Source of the DNA: Gemmobacter lutimaris
GTDB taxonomy: Bacteria; Pseudomonadota; Alphaproteobacteria; Rhodobacterales; Rhodobacteraceae
Length of the DNA: 64,000 nt
Reading direction: 5' to 3'
Assembly (NCBI RefSeq): GCF_003570715.1
Contig: NZ_QXXQ01000004.1
Span: 310,001-374,000 of the forward strand
Position numbers and translations under genes: made by a program. Under the pieces are notes generated by a model that was not told the origin of the DNA, ran no database searches, and saw nothing but the letters and a program-made list of their open reading frames with translations. Shown here one piece after another: positions 1 to 8,741 of this stretch (positions are counted from its first letter, which is position 1; the number at the start of each line of letters is the position of its first letter).

Positions 1-580
1 CGATTTCCTCGACCTCCGCCACGCAGACCTTGCCGCAGGTGGCGGCGGGCACGTTGAAATTGCGCGCGGTCTTGCGGAAGATCAGGTTGCCCGAGGGATC
101 GGCCTTCCACGCCTTCACGATGGACACATCTGCCACGATGCCGGTTTCAAGGATGTATTCGCGGCCGTTGAAGACCTTCACATCCTTGCCTTCCGCGATC
201 ACCGTGCCGACGCCGGTGGCGGTGTAGAAGCCGGGGATACCCGCGCCGCCCGCCCGCATCCGTTCGGCCAGGGTGCCTTGCGGGTTGAATTCCAGCTCCA
301 GTTCGCCCGACAGATACTGGCGCATGAATTCGGCATTCTCGCCGACATAGGACGAGATCATCTTCTTGATCTGCCGGGTCTTGAGCAGCACGCCCAGACC
401 GAAATCATCCACGCCACAGTTGTTCGAGGCGATGGTGATGTCTTTGGTCCCCGCCGCCTTGATCGCGTCGATCAGCAGTTCGGGGATGCCACAGAGGCCG
501 AAGCCCCCCGCCGCCATCGTCATGCCGTCGAACAGCAACCCTTCCAGCGCCGCCCCGGCACTCGCATATGTCTTGTCCAT
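1..580 (-). CDS. 3-oxoacid CoA-transferase subunit A, 3' end cut off by window
   Basis: The reading frame runs from an ATG at 578-580 off the left edge, so only the first 193 residues are visible. They match family I CoA transferases, alpha subunit: the glycine-rich [10 protein letters not shown] near residue 21, [12 protein letters not shown], and a later [16 protein letters not shown] stretch. The family moves CoA between succinyl-CoA or acetyl-CoA and a 3-oxoacid such as acetoacetate or 3-oxoadipate. A GGGGAGAG ribosome binding site precedes the start. The beta subunit would normally follow to the left, outside the window. Which acid is used cannot be told from this piece. Confidence 0.88.
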   Translation of the reverse strand, partial: MDKTYASAGAALEGLLFDGMTMAAGGFGLCGIPELLIDAIKAAGTKDITIASNNCGVDDFGLGVLLKTRQIKKMISSYVGENAEFMRQYLSGELELEFNPQGTLAERMRAGGAGIPGFYTATGVGTVIAEGKDVKVFNGREYILETGIVADVSIVKAWKADPSGNLIFRKTARNFNVPAATCGKVCVAEVEEI

Positions 581-742
581 GCGTCTCTCCCCGCAAACTC
601 TCCGGCGTCAAGTTGTGGCGATTGCAACGGCCTAAGTCAATCGACCCCTTGCCGCATCGCAGCAGGACAGGGCGGAAAGCCTGCCGTGGGGCAGGATGCG
701 CCCTTTACCGCGCGGCGGCGGCATGTCATTTCCAAGACCAGT

Positions 743-826
743 GCGGGTGTGGTGGAATGGTAGACACAGGCGACTTAAAATCGCCAGGGGTATCCCGTGC
801 GGGTTCGAGCCCCGCCACCCGCACCA
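743..826 (+). tRNA. tRNA-Leu (anticodon UAA), CCA encoded
   Basis: The acceptor arms GCGGGTG (743-749) and CACCCGC (816-822) pair fully, followed by discriminator A and a genomically encoded CCA (824-826). The anticodon stem GGCGA/TCGCC encloses the loop CTTAAAA, giving anticodon TAA. The T arm GCGGG-TTCGAGC-CCCGC is perfect. A long variable arm is present, as expected for tRNA-Leu, and the length is 84 nt. Confidence 0.97.
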
Positions 827-934
827 GAAGCCGCGCTCCTGTCAGCGTTCCAGCCGGGCTTTGCGCAAGAAGCGGGTCGGCTGGCAGCCGCCGTTTTCCT
901 AGTCATTCCCAAGCTTCAGGAAAGGAAGACGGGA

Positions 935-1687
935 ATGCTACTGGAAGGAAAGACCATTATTGTCACCGGCGCAAGCAGCGGTATCGGGGCGGCTGCGGCG
1001 CGGATTTTCGCTGCTGAAGGGGCAGGGCTGGTTCTGGGCGCGCGGCGCGGCGACCTGCTGGCCGATCTTGCGGCCGAGATTGCGGGGAAAGGCGGCAAGG
1101 CCGCTTTTCTGGCCGGGAATGTCGAAAGCGGTGCCTATGCCGCCGATCTGGTGGCGCTGGCGGAAGCCCGGTTCGGCGGGCTTGACGGCGCGTTCAACAA
1201 TGCCGGCATGACCGGAGAGCTGGGGCCGGTCCCCGACATGACGGAGGAAAACTGGCACAAGGTGATCGCGGTCAATCTGACCAGCGGCTTTCATGCGGCC
1301 AGGGCGCAGATCCCGGCGCTGCGGCGGCGTGGCGGCGGCTCCCTCGTCTTTACCTCGTCCTTTGTCGGACACACGGTCGGGTTGCCGGGGATGGCGGCCT
1401 ATGCGGCAGCGAAAGCCGGGCTGATCGGCATGACGCAGGTTCTGGCGGCAGAGCACGGGGCCGAGAAGATCCGCGTTAACGCCCTGCTGCCCGGTGGCAC
1501 CATGACCTCCATGGCCGGGGAAGATGCCGGGTTCCATGATGTCGTGCGGGGTTTGCATGCGCTGAAGCGGATGGCGGAACCTGCGGAAATCGCCAATGCG
1601 GCGCTGTTCCTGCTGTCTGACAAGGCGTCTTTTGTGACCGGCACTGCAATGCTGGCGGATGGCGGCAATTCGATAAGCAAGTTTTGA
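935..1687 (+). CDS. SDR family NAD(P)-dependent oxidoreductase
   Basis: A 250-residue classical short-chain dehydrogenase/reductase. It has the TGASSGIG cofactor-binding turn at residues 11-18, the structural NNAG motif near residue 90, a serine in TSSF and the catalytic YAAAK. The C-terminal half ends with the usual SFVTGTAMLADGG. The frame stays open upstream through the tRNA, but the ATG at 935 has a good AAGGAAG binding site and is the only start outside the tRNA that gives a family-sized protein. It stands alone between tRNA-Leu and a convergent operon. The substrate is unknown. Confidence 0.85.
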   Translation: MLLEGKTIIVTGASSGIGAAAARIFAAEGAGLVLGARRGDLLADLAAEIAGKGGKAAFLAGNVESGAYAADLVALAEARFGGLDGAFNNAGMTGELGPVPDMTEENWHKVIAVNLTSGFHAARAQIPALRRRGGGSLVFTSSFVGHTVGLPGMAAYAAAKAGLIGMTQVLAAEHGAEKIRVNALLPGGTMTSMAGEDAGFHDVVRGLHALKRMAEPAEIANAALFLLSDKASFVTGTAMLADGGNSISKF

Positions 1688-1719
1688 GCCTCAGGCGCTG
1701 TCCCGGTGCGGGGCAGCGC

Positions 1720-2280
1720 TCAGCCCCGGTCGCGCCACTCCCGCCCCAGCAGGGCATAGATGAACTCGTCGCCCCAGACCCCTTCGAAGAAGTCGTTCTC
1801 CACCAGATGCGCCTCGCGGCGCAGGCCCAGCCGGTCGGCAAGGCGCCAGGAGGCTTCGTTGCGGCTGGCGATGCGGGCAAAGATCCGGTGCAGGCCGCAG
1901 GGACCGAAGCCGAGTGCCAGCATGGCCTGCGCGGCCTCGGTCGCGTAGCCCTGTCCGGCGTAATCCGGGTGAAAGATATAGCCAAGTTCACCCTGACGCG
2001 CGGTGCGGCTGGCATATTTCAGCACCACCTCGCCCAGCAGAGCCCCGTCCGTCTGGCGGCAGACGGCCAGCCGGAAGGCATCGCCCTCGTCTTCGAACCG
2101 CGGATCGCAGGCGCGGGCGAATTGCTGGGCCAGCGCCTCGCCCTCGGGCGGGGCGGTGTAGAGGTGGCGGTAGACCTCGGCCCTGCGGTGGCAATCGGCA
2201 TAGGCCGCGAAATCCTCGGGGACGAAACGGCGCAGCGAAAGCCGCGCCGTTCGATGGGGCAGGGGCGGCAGCCCGGTCAC
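1720..2280 (-). CDS. GNAT family N-acetyltransferase (RimJ/RimL type)
   Basis: A 186-residue protein of the Acetyltransf_3 group, starting RTARLSLRRFVPEDF with the acetyl-CoA site in YAGQGYATEA and the typical LHRIFARIASRNEASWRLA helix region. The family acetylates N-terminal or side-chain amines using acetyl-CoA. The start is taken as the GTG at 2278-2280, which shares four bases (GTGA) with the stop of the TRAP large permease gene. It is therefore probably the last, translationally coupled gene of the transporter operon. The acceptor is unknown; coupling to a transporter suggests detoxification or modification of the imported compound or its products, but that is inference. Confidence 0.82.
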   Translation of the reverse strand: MTGLPPLPHRTARLSLRRFVPEDFAAYADCHRRAEVYRHLYTAPPEGEALAQQFARACDPRFEDEGDAFRLAVCRQTDGALLGEVVLKYASRTARQGELGYIFHPDYAGQGYATEAAQAMLALGFGPCGLHRIFARIASRNEASWRLADRLGLRREAHLVENDFFEGVWGDEFIYALLGREWRDRG

Positions 2281-3596
2281 GGCAGCATCTGCGAGGGCAG
2301 GAACAGCGTCAGGCCCGGGATCAGCAGCAGCAAGAGCAGGCGCAGGATGTCCATCATCCAGAAGGGCGTCACCCCGCGGAAGATCGTCGCGGTGGAGACG
2401 TTGCCGACCACACCTTTCAGGATGAACACATTCAGCCCGACCGGAGGGGTGATCAGGCTGATTTCCGTCACCACCACCACGATGATGCCGAACCACACCG
2501 GGTTGAAGCCCATGCCGGTGACCAGCGGAAAGAAGATCGGCACCGTCAGCAGAAGCATCGACAGGCTTTCGAACACGCAGCCCAGTGCCACATAGATCAG
2601 CACGATCAGGGCCATCACCAGCCAGGGCGAAAGTCCCATCTCGATCACGCCATTGGCCAGCGCCTCGGGCAACCCGGCGATATTGACGAAGTTCGAGAAG
2701 ATCCACGCCCCGATCAACACCGCAAACAGCGAGGCGGTGGTCAGCGCGGTTTCCTCCAGCACCTCGCGGATGTCAGCCAAGGTCAGCCCGCCGCGCGCCA
2801 GCGCGATCAGGAAGGCGCCCATCGCGCCCATGCCTGCCGCTTCGGTTGGCGAGAAGGTCAGGTGGATCGGCCAGACATCCAGCGCGCCGTAAAGCCCGCC
2901 GATCACCAGCCCGAACAAGAGCAACACCGACCAGACGCCGCGCAGCGCCGCCAGTCGCTGGCCCCAGGTCGCGCGCGGGCCTGCCGGACCGGCAGCCGGG
3001 TTGCGCAGGACCGAGATATAGACGGCGGCCAGATAGAACAGGATGCCCAGCGCGCCGGGGATGATCCCTGCGATGAACAACTGCCCGATGGAGGTTTCAG
3101 TCAGCAGCCCGTAGATCACGAGGATGACCGAGGGCGGGATCAGGATGCCCAGCGTCCCGCCTGCGGCGATGGAGGCGGTGGACAGGCTGTCAGCATAGCC
3201 GAATTTCCGCATCTCGGGCATGGCGACCTTCGACATGGTGGCAGCCGTGGCCAGCGACGAGCCGCAGATCGCGGCAAAGCCGCCGCAGGCGACGATGGTC
3301 GCCATGGCAAGGCCACCCCGGAAATGGCCCAGAAAGGCGTTCGACACCTGATAAAGCTCGCGGCTGATGCCGCCCTTGTTGACGAACAGCCCCATCAGGA
3401 TGAACAGCGGCACGACCGAAAGGCCATAATCCTGGCTGGTGTCGATCACCAGTCGCGCGGCCATTGAGATGGCGCCGCGAAAGCTGGTTTCCAGCGTATA
3501 GCCGACAAGGCCGACCAGCCCCATGGCAAAGGCGATGGGCATGCGCAGCAGCACCAGCACCAGAACGGCGGCAAAACCGATGAGAGAGTCAGTCAT
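2277..3596 (-). CDS. TRAP transporter large permease (DctM family)
   Basis: A 439-residue, very hydrophobic protein with about a dozen membrane segments. It carries DctM-family features such as GGFAAICGSSLATAAT, GTLGILIPPSV and LITPPVGLNVFIL. It forms the ion-coupled translocation channel of a tripartite ATP-independent periplasmic transporter together with the small permease encoded just upstream, with which it overlaps by 8 bases (3589-3596). The binding protein gene lies 50 bases beyond that. TRAP systems take up carboxylic and sulfonic acids; placement beside an aromatic oxygenase operon suggests an aromatic acid. Confidence 0.93.
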   Translation of the reverse strand: MTDSLIGFAAVLVLVLLRMPIAFAMGLVGLVGYTLETSFRGAISMAARLVIDTSQDYGLSVVPLFILMGLFVNKGGISRELYQVSNAFLGHFRGGLAMATIVACGGFAAICGSSLATAATMSKVAMPEMRKFGYADSLSTASIAAGGTLGILIPPSVILVIYGLLTETSIGQLFIAGIIPGALGILFYLAAVYISVLRNPAAGPAGPRATWGQRLAALRGVWSVLLLFGLVIGGLYGALDVWPIHLTFSPTEAAGMGAMGAFLIALARGGLTLADIREVLEETALTTASLFAVLIGAWIFSNFVNIAGLPEALANGVIEMGLSPWLVMALIVLIYVALGCVFESLSMLLLTVPIFFPLVTGMGFNPVWFGIIVVVVTEISLITPPVGLNVFILKGVVGNVSTATIFRGVTPFWMMDILRLLLLLLIPGLTLFLPSQMLP

Positions 3597-4101
3597 GCCC
3601 GCCCTCCCACAGCAGGCGCGGGGCCAGCCAGATCATCAGGCCGCGCGCAATCAGCACGGCAGCGGTGAGGAAGGTCATGAGGGCGATGAACCATGTGACG
3701 GTGGAAACGGGAATGGCGAGGTATTCGGTCACGTCGCCATAGCTGCGGGCGCGTTCGGCCAGATCGACGATGCGCCATGCGGGCCAGAGCAACATCACGC
3801 CCGACAGGGTGGTGACAATGCCGTCGCGCAGACGCTCCAGATGCAGGCGGGCGAAGATCGGGTCCAGCAGGTCCACCGCGATATGCCCGCCGCGCCCCGA
3901 AAGCACGGGCAGCGAGGCAAAGACGATGATGGCGATGGCGATGCGGGTCAGTTCGGTGGCGGCCTCGATCGGCGCGCTGAAGGCGGAGCGCAGCACCACG
4001 TCACAGAAGGTCAGCACCATAAGCGCGAAAAGCGTGACCGAAGCAAGGATCAGGGGCAGCACCGAAAGGCGCCGCATGAGGCGGATCAGGGGTATCATCA
4101 A
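3589..4101 (-). CDS. TRAP transporter small permease (DctQ family)
   Basis: A 170-residue protein with four predicted membrane helices, at roughly residues 13-36, 51-66, 92-109 and 133-155. It shows the DctQ-type stretch LTFCDVVLRSAFSAPIEAATE after helix one. It partners the large permease encoded immediately downstream with an 8-base overlap. The start is the first of two adjacent ATG codons. The family is short and poorly conserved in sequence, so the assignment rests on topology and on position in a complete TRAP operon. Confidence 0.9.
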   Translation of the reverse strand: MMIPLIRLMRRLSVLPLILASVTLFALMVLTFCDVVLRSAFSAPIEAATELTRIAIAIIVFASLPVLSGRGGHIAVDLLDPIFARLHLERLRDGIVTTLSGVMLLWPAWRIVDLAERARSYGDVTEYLAIPVSTVTWFIALMTFLTAAVLIARGLMIWLAPRLLWEGGHD

Positions 4102-4151
4102 GGGCTCCCGCAGGCGTGGGGCGCGCCGGTCTGGCGCGCCCTTGGGTCGCG

Positions 4152-5174
4152 TCAGTTGCCGGCGGCGGCGGTCATCTCTGTCATGACCATATCGTAGGCT
4201 GCCTGTGCGTCGATGCCTGCGGCGCTGATCTGCGCCAGAACCTTTTCGCGCACCCGTGCGGCCATTTCGGCGAAGGCGGCCTGATCTTCCGCGCTGGCGG
4301 TGACGATCTTGTTGTCCGCCGCGGCTTCGGTCGCGGCACGGGCGTCGGCGTCGCTTTGATCCCAGACGGCGCCCATCATGCGGCTGGCGGTTTCACCGAA
4401 CACCTTTTCGTCCAGCGCCTTCTGCACATCCTCGGGCAGGCTGTCGAAGCGTTCCTGGCTCATCAGCACCGCGAACGACCCGCGATAGAAGCCGCCGGGC
4501 ATTTCATAGACGTTCTTCGCCACTTCGTTCAGCTTGAAGCTGGTGCGTTCGCCCATGTTGATCGCAACGGCATCGGCGGCGCCGGAGGCGAGCGTTTCAT
4601 AGACCTTGGGCGCGGGCACCTGAATGCCGACGAGGCCCAGCTCGGCGCCGACTTCGGCGGACACACCACCGCCAAGACGGGTTTTCAACCCGCTCAGATC
4701 GGCCAGCGTGTTGATTTCCTTGCTGGAGTGGATCTGGCCCGGACCATGGGTCGTCAGCGCGACAAGCTTGACGCCGCGATGTTCGTCGAGCTTGTCAAGG
4801 AACGCCTTCTGCACATGCCAGTAAGCGACCGAGGCAGCCTCGGCATTGCCCGGATAGCCCGGCAGTTCAATAAGCTGGGTGCCGATGAAGCGGCCCGGCT
4901 GGTAGCCGTGGAAGATGATGGTCATGTCGGCGGCGCCGTCCATCACCAGATCCATCTGGGCAGGCGGCGGCGCGAGGCCCAGCTTGATCTCGCCGGTGAC
5001 CTGGCCATCGGTGGCCTCTTCCATCATCTTCACCAGCCCTTCAAGCATGCCGGTGTTGATCGGGTGGGTCGGTGGCAGCCAGCTGGAGATGGTCAGCGTC
5101 TCGGCGGCATGGGCGGCGGCGGCTGTGCAGACGACAACGGCGGCGCTGGCAAGAAGGCGTGCAATCCTGGTCAC
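4152..5174 (-). CDS. TRAP transporter substrate-binding protein (DctP family)
   Basis: A 340-residue periplasmic protein with a clear Sec signal peptide (basic MTRIAR, hydrophobic core, cleavage after AHA near residue 23). The mature part starts ETLTISSWLPPTHP, a usual DctP beginning, and has the family stretch LADLSGLKTRLGG with the arginine that usually contacts the substrate carboxylate. First gene of the operon binding protein - small permease - large permease - GNAT. Its promoter region at 5223-5251 contains a copy of the palindrome found before the oxygenase operon, so it is probably under control of the neighbouring MarR protein. The ligand cannot be read from the sequence. Confidence 0.93.
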   Translation of the reverse strand: MTRIARLLASAAVVVCTAAAAHAAETLTISSWLPPTHPINTGMLEGLVKMMEEATDGQVTGEIKLGLAPPPAQMDLVMDGAADMTIIFHGYQPGRFIGTQLIELPGYPGNAEAASVAYWHVQKAFLDKLDEHRGVKLVALTTHGPGQIHSSKEINTLADLSGLKTRLGGGVSAEVGAELGLVGIQVPAPKVYETLASGAADAVAINMGERTSFKLNEVAKNVYEMPGGFYRGSFAVLMSQERFDSLPEDVQKALDEKVFGETASRMMGAVWDQSDADARAATEAAADNKIVTASAEDQAAFAEMAARVREKVLAQISAAGIDAQAAYDMVMTEMTAAAGN

Positions 5175-5222
5175 GGTGGTCTCCCTGTTGTGCGGCCCGA
5201 CGGCTCCTCCTCCGGCGGGTCC

Positions 5223-5251
5223 ATTATATGCAATTTCATGTATCCACAGAA
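5223..5251 (-). promoter_or_regulatory. Promoter of the TRAP operon with MarR-type operator
   Basis: On the minus strand a perfect TATAAT (-10) occupies 5228-5223. A weak -35 TTCTGT lies 17 bases upstream at 5251-5246. The sequence ATATGCAATTTCATGT (5226-5241) matches 14 of 16 bases of the perfect palindrome at 5925-5940 and covers the -10 box and most of the spacer. A repressor bound there would block RNA polymerase. The -10 is seen directly; regulator binding is inferred. Confidence 0.62.
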
Positions 5252-5331
5252 TCGGTCACTTGTGAACTGATTTTTCGCGGACAGACGGGGCTGGCGACAT
5301 TTTCTTGCCCGGCCATGGGATTGGGCCGGGG

Positions 5332-5820
5332 TCAGGCATCAAGGGATTCGGCAGGGGCAAGGCGGTCGATCAGGGCGCGCAGGGCCTGCTTGATTCGCGC
5401 GCCATCGCTTCCGGCAAGGATATTCAGCAGGTCGGCCTCGTGCCGCCGGGCTTCGGCCACCAGAGCCTCGGCCAGCGCGCGACCCTCGGGCGTCAGATAA
5501 ACCCGCGTGCGGCGGCGATCCTCGGGGTCGCCCCGCCGGGTGACGATGCCGCGGTCTTCCATCTGCGCGATGATCTTGGTGAGCCGGGATTGCTCGATCA
5601 GCGCGAACTGCGCCAGTCGCGTGACCATGGCGCCGTCGCGGTCATGCAGGCAGGCCAGCACCCGCCATTCGGGCACGCGCAGACCTTCTTCGCGCACACG
5701 CGCATGGAATTGCGCGCTGGCGGCCTCGCTGGCGGCGGCCAGCAGATACAGCAGATAGCCCGAAACGAAGGTGTCACCGTTTTCCGGTGCAGGGGGCTGG
5801 GCAAGCGGGCTGTCAGTCAT
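5332..5820 (-). CDS. MarR family transcriptional regulator
   Basis: A 162-residue winged-helix regulator of the MarR family. The recognition helix region is LAQFALIEQSRLTKIIAQME, followed by the wing DRRRTRVYLTPEGRALAE. The ATG at 5820 has a strong GGAGGACAC ribosome site; a GTG six codons earlier is less likely. It lies between the TRAP operon (same strand) and the divergent oxygenase operon. Near-identical palindromes are found in both promoters. MarR proteins usually repress and are released by small aromatic ligands, which fits control of an aromatic-acid pathway. Self-regulation through the site at 5925-5940 is likely. Confidence 0.9.
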   Translation of the reverse strand: MTDSPLAQPPAPENGDTFVSGYLLYLLAAASEAASAQFHARVREEGLRVPEWRVLACLHDRDGAMVTRLAQFALIEQSRLTKIIAQMEDRGIVTRRGDPEDRRRTRVYLTPEGRALAEALVAEARRHEADLLNILAGSDGARIKQALRALIDRLAPAESLDA

Positions 5821-5912
5821 CGTGTCCTCCGGTGGCACAGGAGAACGCAGGGGCAGGGGGGGTTGTCAATGCGCGGGGCATCGGCGCTGCGGTGCAGGGG
5901 GCAAAAAAAGGC

Positions 5913-5945
5913 TTGACGAAATTTACATGAAATTTCATGTTTTAT
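5913..5945 (+). promoter_or_regulatory. Promoter and perfect 16-bp palindromic operator before the oxygenase operon
   Basis: A -35 box TTGACG lies at 5913-5918. The perfect palindrome ACATGAAATTTCATGT occupies 5925-5940, and an AT-rich -10 region (TTTTAT-like) overlaps its right end at about 5938-5945. The site is 22 bases before the GTG start of the reductase gene and about 105 bases before the divergent marR start. A repressor bound here would sit in the spacer of the promoter. A 14/16 copy lies before the TRAP operon. Confidence 0.65.
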
Positions 5946-5962
5946 GACAGGGAGGACGAAAC

Positions 5963-6913
5963 GTGCACAGCATCAAAGCCAGAATCACGGGGATTCAGCC
6001 CCTCACCGATCGCATCCGCGAGTTTCGCCTGACCGGCATCGCGGCGCGTCCGCTGCCGGGGTGGGAGCCGGGGGCCCATGTCCGCGTCTCGCTGCCCGAT
6101 GGTGACAGCCGGGCCTATTCGCTGATCTCACTGTCCCCCGTGCCGGAGGCCCCGACGGAGTATCGCATCGCGGTGCAACTGGAACCCGAGGGCAAGGGCG
6201 GTTCGCGCTTCATGCACGGGCTGGCAGAGGGGGCCGAGGTCATGCTCAGCCTGCCGAAATGCGATTTCCCTCTGGTGGCCGGGGCATCTGCCGTATTGCT
6301 GGCCGGGGGCATCGGCGTCACGCCAATGATTTCCATGGCCACCGCGCTGAAGGCGGCGGGCACACCGTTCGAGTTCCATTACGCCGGGCGCAGCGCCGGG
6401 CTGATGGCTTATGCGTCGGCGCTGGCGGAAACCTTCGGCCCTGCCTTCAGCCTGCATTGCGATGACGATTCGGCGACGGCGCTGGATCTGGACGCGCTGC
6501 TTGCCGCGTTGGGCGACCGGCACATCTATGCCTGCGGACCGCGGGGGATGCTGGACGCGCTGCGCCAGAAGGCCGAGGCGGCGGGCATCCCCGCTGCCCG
6601 CGTGCATTTCGAACTGTTCGACGCCCCGCAGGCCGAGGCGGACGATACCGCCTTCGAGGTGGAGCTTGCCTCCACCGGCCAGACCTTCACCATCCCGCCG
6701 GGCCGCAGCATCGTCGAGGTGCTGGAGGAAGGCGGCGTCGATCTGGTCTACGACTGCCAGCGCGGCGATTGCGGCATCTGTCAGTGCGGCGTGATCTCGG
6801 GCGAACCCGATCACCGCGACGTGGTGCTGTCCGAGGCCGAGCGCGCGGCCGGGAAGCTCATGCAAATCTGCGTCAGCCGGGCGAAATCGCCGCGGCTGGT
6901 GCTCGATCTCTGA
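5963..6913 (+). CDS. Oxygenase reductase, phthalate dioxygenase reductase type (FMN, NADH, C-terminal 2Fe-2S)
   Basis: A 316-residue flavoprotein. The N-terminal flavin domain has SRAYSLIS for flavin binding. The middle NAD-binding domain has LLAGGIGVTPMISM and IYACGPRGML. The C-terminal plant-type ferredoxin domain has DCQRGDCGICQCG plus a distal cysteine in MQIC (Cys-x4-Cys-x2-Cys...Cys). This order is that of phthalate dioxygenase reductase and VanB, which pass electrons from NADH through FMN to a Rieske oxygenase. The start is GTG at 5963, after GGGAGGACG. It is the first gene of the oxygenase operon, 11 bases before the alpha subunit gene. Confidence 0.93.
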   Translation: MHSIKARITGIQPLTDRIREFRLTGIAARPLPGWEPGAHVRVSLPDGDSRAYSLISLSPVPEAPTEYRIAVQLEPEGKGGSRFMHGLAEGAEVMLSLPKCDFPLVAGASAVLLAGGIGVTPMISMATALKAAGTPFEFHYAGRSAGLMAYASALAETFGPAFSLHCDDDSATALDLDALLAALGDRHIYACGPRGMLDALRQKAEAAGIPAARVHFELFDAPQAEADDTAFEVELASTGQTFTIPPGRSIVEVLEEGGVDLVYDCQRGDCGICQCGVISGEPDHRDVVLSEAERAAGKLMQICVSRAKSPRLVLDL

Positions 6914-6924
6914 GGGAGGAAGCC

Positions 6925-8265
6925 ATGACACGTTATACCGGCGACAAGGCGGCGGTCGCGGCTCTGGTGCAGGGGCATCAGGTGCATCGCGACGTCTATA
7001 TCGACCCCGAAGTCTACCGGCTGGAGATGAAGCATCTCTTTGCCAATGCCTGGATCTTCGTGGGGCATGATAGCCAGACCCCGAACAAGGGCGACTACTT
7101 CACGACCATGGTCGGCGATCAGCCGGTCATTCAGGTGCGGCATACGGATGGCGAGATCTACGTTCTTTACAACCGCTGCCCGCACAAGGGCACCAAGCTG
7201 GTGATCGACCGCACCGGCAATACCGGCAAGTTCTTCCGCTGCCCCTATCACGCTTGGTCGTTCAAGACCGATGGCTGTCTTCTGGCGATCCCGCTGAAGA
7301 AGGGCTACGAAAACACCGGGTTCGAACAGACCGACGCCGGCCATGGCATGAAATCCGTGGGCGCGGTGATGAACTACCGGGGCTTCATCTTCTGCCGTCT
7401 GGCGGAGGAGGGGATTTCCTTCGAGGAGTTCTTCGGCGGCTCGCTGTCCTCCATCGACAATATGGTGGACCGCTCGCCCGCACAGCGGCTGGAGGTGGCG
7501 GGGCCGCCGCTCCGCTACATGCACAAGTGCAACTGGAAGATGCTGGTCGAGAACCAGACCGATACCTGTCACCCGATGGTCGCGCATGAAAGCTCGGCGG
7601 GGACGGCGGTGCGGTTGTGGAAGGAACTCGACATGCCCGAGGGCACGCCGCTGCCCCCTGCGATGGAAATCATCGCCCCCTTCACCTCGCCTTACGAGTT
7701 CTTTGAAAACATGGGCATCCGCACCTGGCCCAATGGCCATGGCCATACCGGCGTGCATCATTCGATCCATTCGAACTACACCGAAATTCCGGGCTATCTG
7801 GACAAGCTGTCGGTCACCCATGGCGAGGAAAAGGCCCGCGCCATTCTGGGCGAGAACCGGCACAACACGGTCTATTTCCCGAACATCATGATCAAGGGCC
7901 CGATCCAGCAGCTGCGCGTGTTCATCCCGCTGGCCGCCGACAAGACGCTGGTGGAAAGCTATATCTACCGGCTGGTCGATGCACCCGAGGAACTGACCGC
8001 GCGCACCGCCATGTATAACCGCATGATCAACGCCCCCACCTCGATCGTCGGCCATGACGATCTGGAGATGTATGAGCGTGCGCAGGAAGGCTTGCAGGCC
8101 GATGGCATGGAATGGGTGAACATCCAGCGCCTTTACGACCCGGACGAGGATTTCGAACAGGAAAGCGTGCTGAACGGCACCACGGAAAAGCAGATGCGCA
8201 ACCAGTTCCATGCCTGGGTGAAGTTCATGACCCATGACATGCCGGCACGGGAGGCCGCGGAATGA
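6925..8265 (+). CDS. Rieske non-haem iron oxygenase, alpha (catalytic) subunit
   Basis: A 446-residue ring-hydroxylating oxygenase large subunit. The Rieske [2Fe-2S] ligands are in NRCPHKG (about residue 84) and RCPYHAW (about 105). The mononuclear iron site is in ENQTDTCHPMVAH near residues 209-222 (Asp bridge and two His), with a later acidic segment GHDDLEMYERAQEGL. It would hydroxylate an aromatic or related acid using O2 and electrons from the upstream reductase. The ATG at 6925 has GAGGGAGGAAGCC before it. It overlaps the beta subunit gene by ATGA. The central DTCH replaces the more usual D-x-YH, so it is not a close copy of well-known benzoate or naphthalene enzymes; I cannot name the substrate. 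Confidence 0.93.
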   Translation: MTRYTGDKAAVAALVQGHQVHRDVYIDPEVYRLEMKHLFANAWIFVGHDSQTPNKGDYFTTMVGDQPVIQVRHTDGEIYVLYNRCPHKGTKLVIDRTGNTGKFFRCPYHAWSFKTDGCLLAIPLKKGYENTGFEQTDAGHGMKSVGAVMNYRGFIFCRLAEEGISFEEFFGGSLSSIDNMVDRSPAQRLEVAGPPLRYMHKCNWKMLVENQTDTCHPMVAHESSAGTAVRLWKELDMPEGTPLPPAMEIIAPFTSPYEFFENMGIRTWPNGHGHTGVHHSIHSNYTEIPGYLDKLSVTHGEEKARAILGENRHNTVYFPNIMIKGPIQQLRVFIPLAADKTLVESYIYRLVDAPEELTARTAMYNRMINAPTSIVGHDDLEMYERAQEGLQADGMEWVNIQRLYDPDEDFEQESVLNGTTEKQMRNQFHAWVKFMTHDMPAREAAE

Positions 8266-8741
8266 GCGTGACGAAGGACGACATCATCGACTTCCTTTAT
8301 GACGAGGCGCGGATGCTGGACGAGGGGCGCTATGACGACTGGCTGGCGCTTTGGCTGAAGGACGGACATTACTGGATGCCACTCGACTACAAGCAGACCG
8401 ATCCGCTGAATGTGACCTCGCTGATGTATGAGGATATCTTCATGCTCAAGGTCCGGGTGGAGCGTCTGAACGGCGCGCGCACCTTCAGCCAGAAACCGAA
8501 AAGCCGCTGTCATCATGTGTTGCAGCGTCCCTGGGTGGACGAGATCGACCTTGAGGCCGGGCGCATCCGCACCACGACGCAGATGCACTATGTCGAGACA
8601 CGGCTGGATGAACAGATGCTTCTGGCGCTGACCGCGCAGCATGATCTGGCGCTGATCGACGGGCGGTTGCGCATCGCCAACAAACGGGTCGACATCCTCA
8701 ATTGCGATGCCGCCTTCGGCAATATCCAGTTGCTGCCATGA
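8262..8741 (+). CDS. Rieske oxygenase, beta (small) subunit
   Basis: A 159-residue protein of the SnoaL-like ring-hydroxylating dioxygenase beta family: DIIDFLYDEARMLDEGRYDDWL at the start, MPLDYKQTDPL, and a basic C-terminal strand region RIANKRVDILNCD. Beta subunits stabilise the alpha3beta3 hexamer. Start and stop codons overlap by four bases with the alpha subunit before it and the SDR after it, which indicates translational coupling of the three genes. Confidence 0.93.
   Translation: MSVTKDDIIDFLYDEARMLDEGRYDDWLALWLKDGHYWMPLDYKQTDPLNVTSLMYEDIFMLKVRVERLNGARTFSQKPKSRCHHVLQRPWVDEIDLEAGRIRTTTQMHYVETRLDEQMLLALTAQHDLALIDGRLRIANKRVDILNCDAAFGNIQLLP

Noticed and set aside
797-934. N-terminal extension of the SDR gene
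   Set aside because: It would translate the 3' part of tRNA-Leu; the ATG at 935 gives the normal SDR start.
1914-3467. A 517-codon plus-strand frame opposite the TRAP permease
   Set aside because: His/Arg/Gln-rich composition typical of the antisense of a membrane-protein gene; the opposite strand encodes a clear DctM protein.
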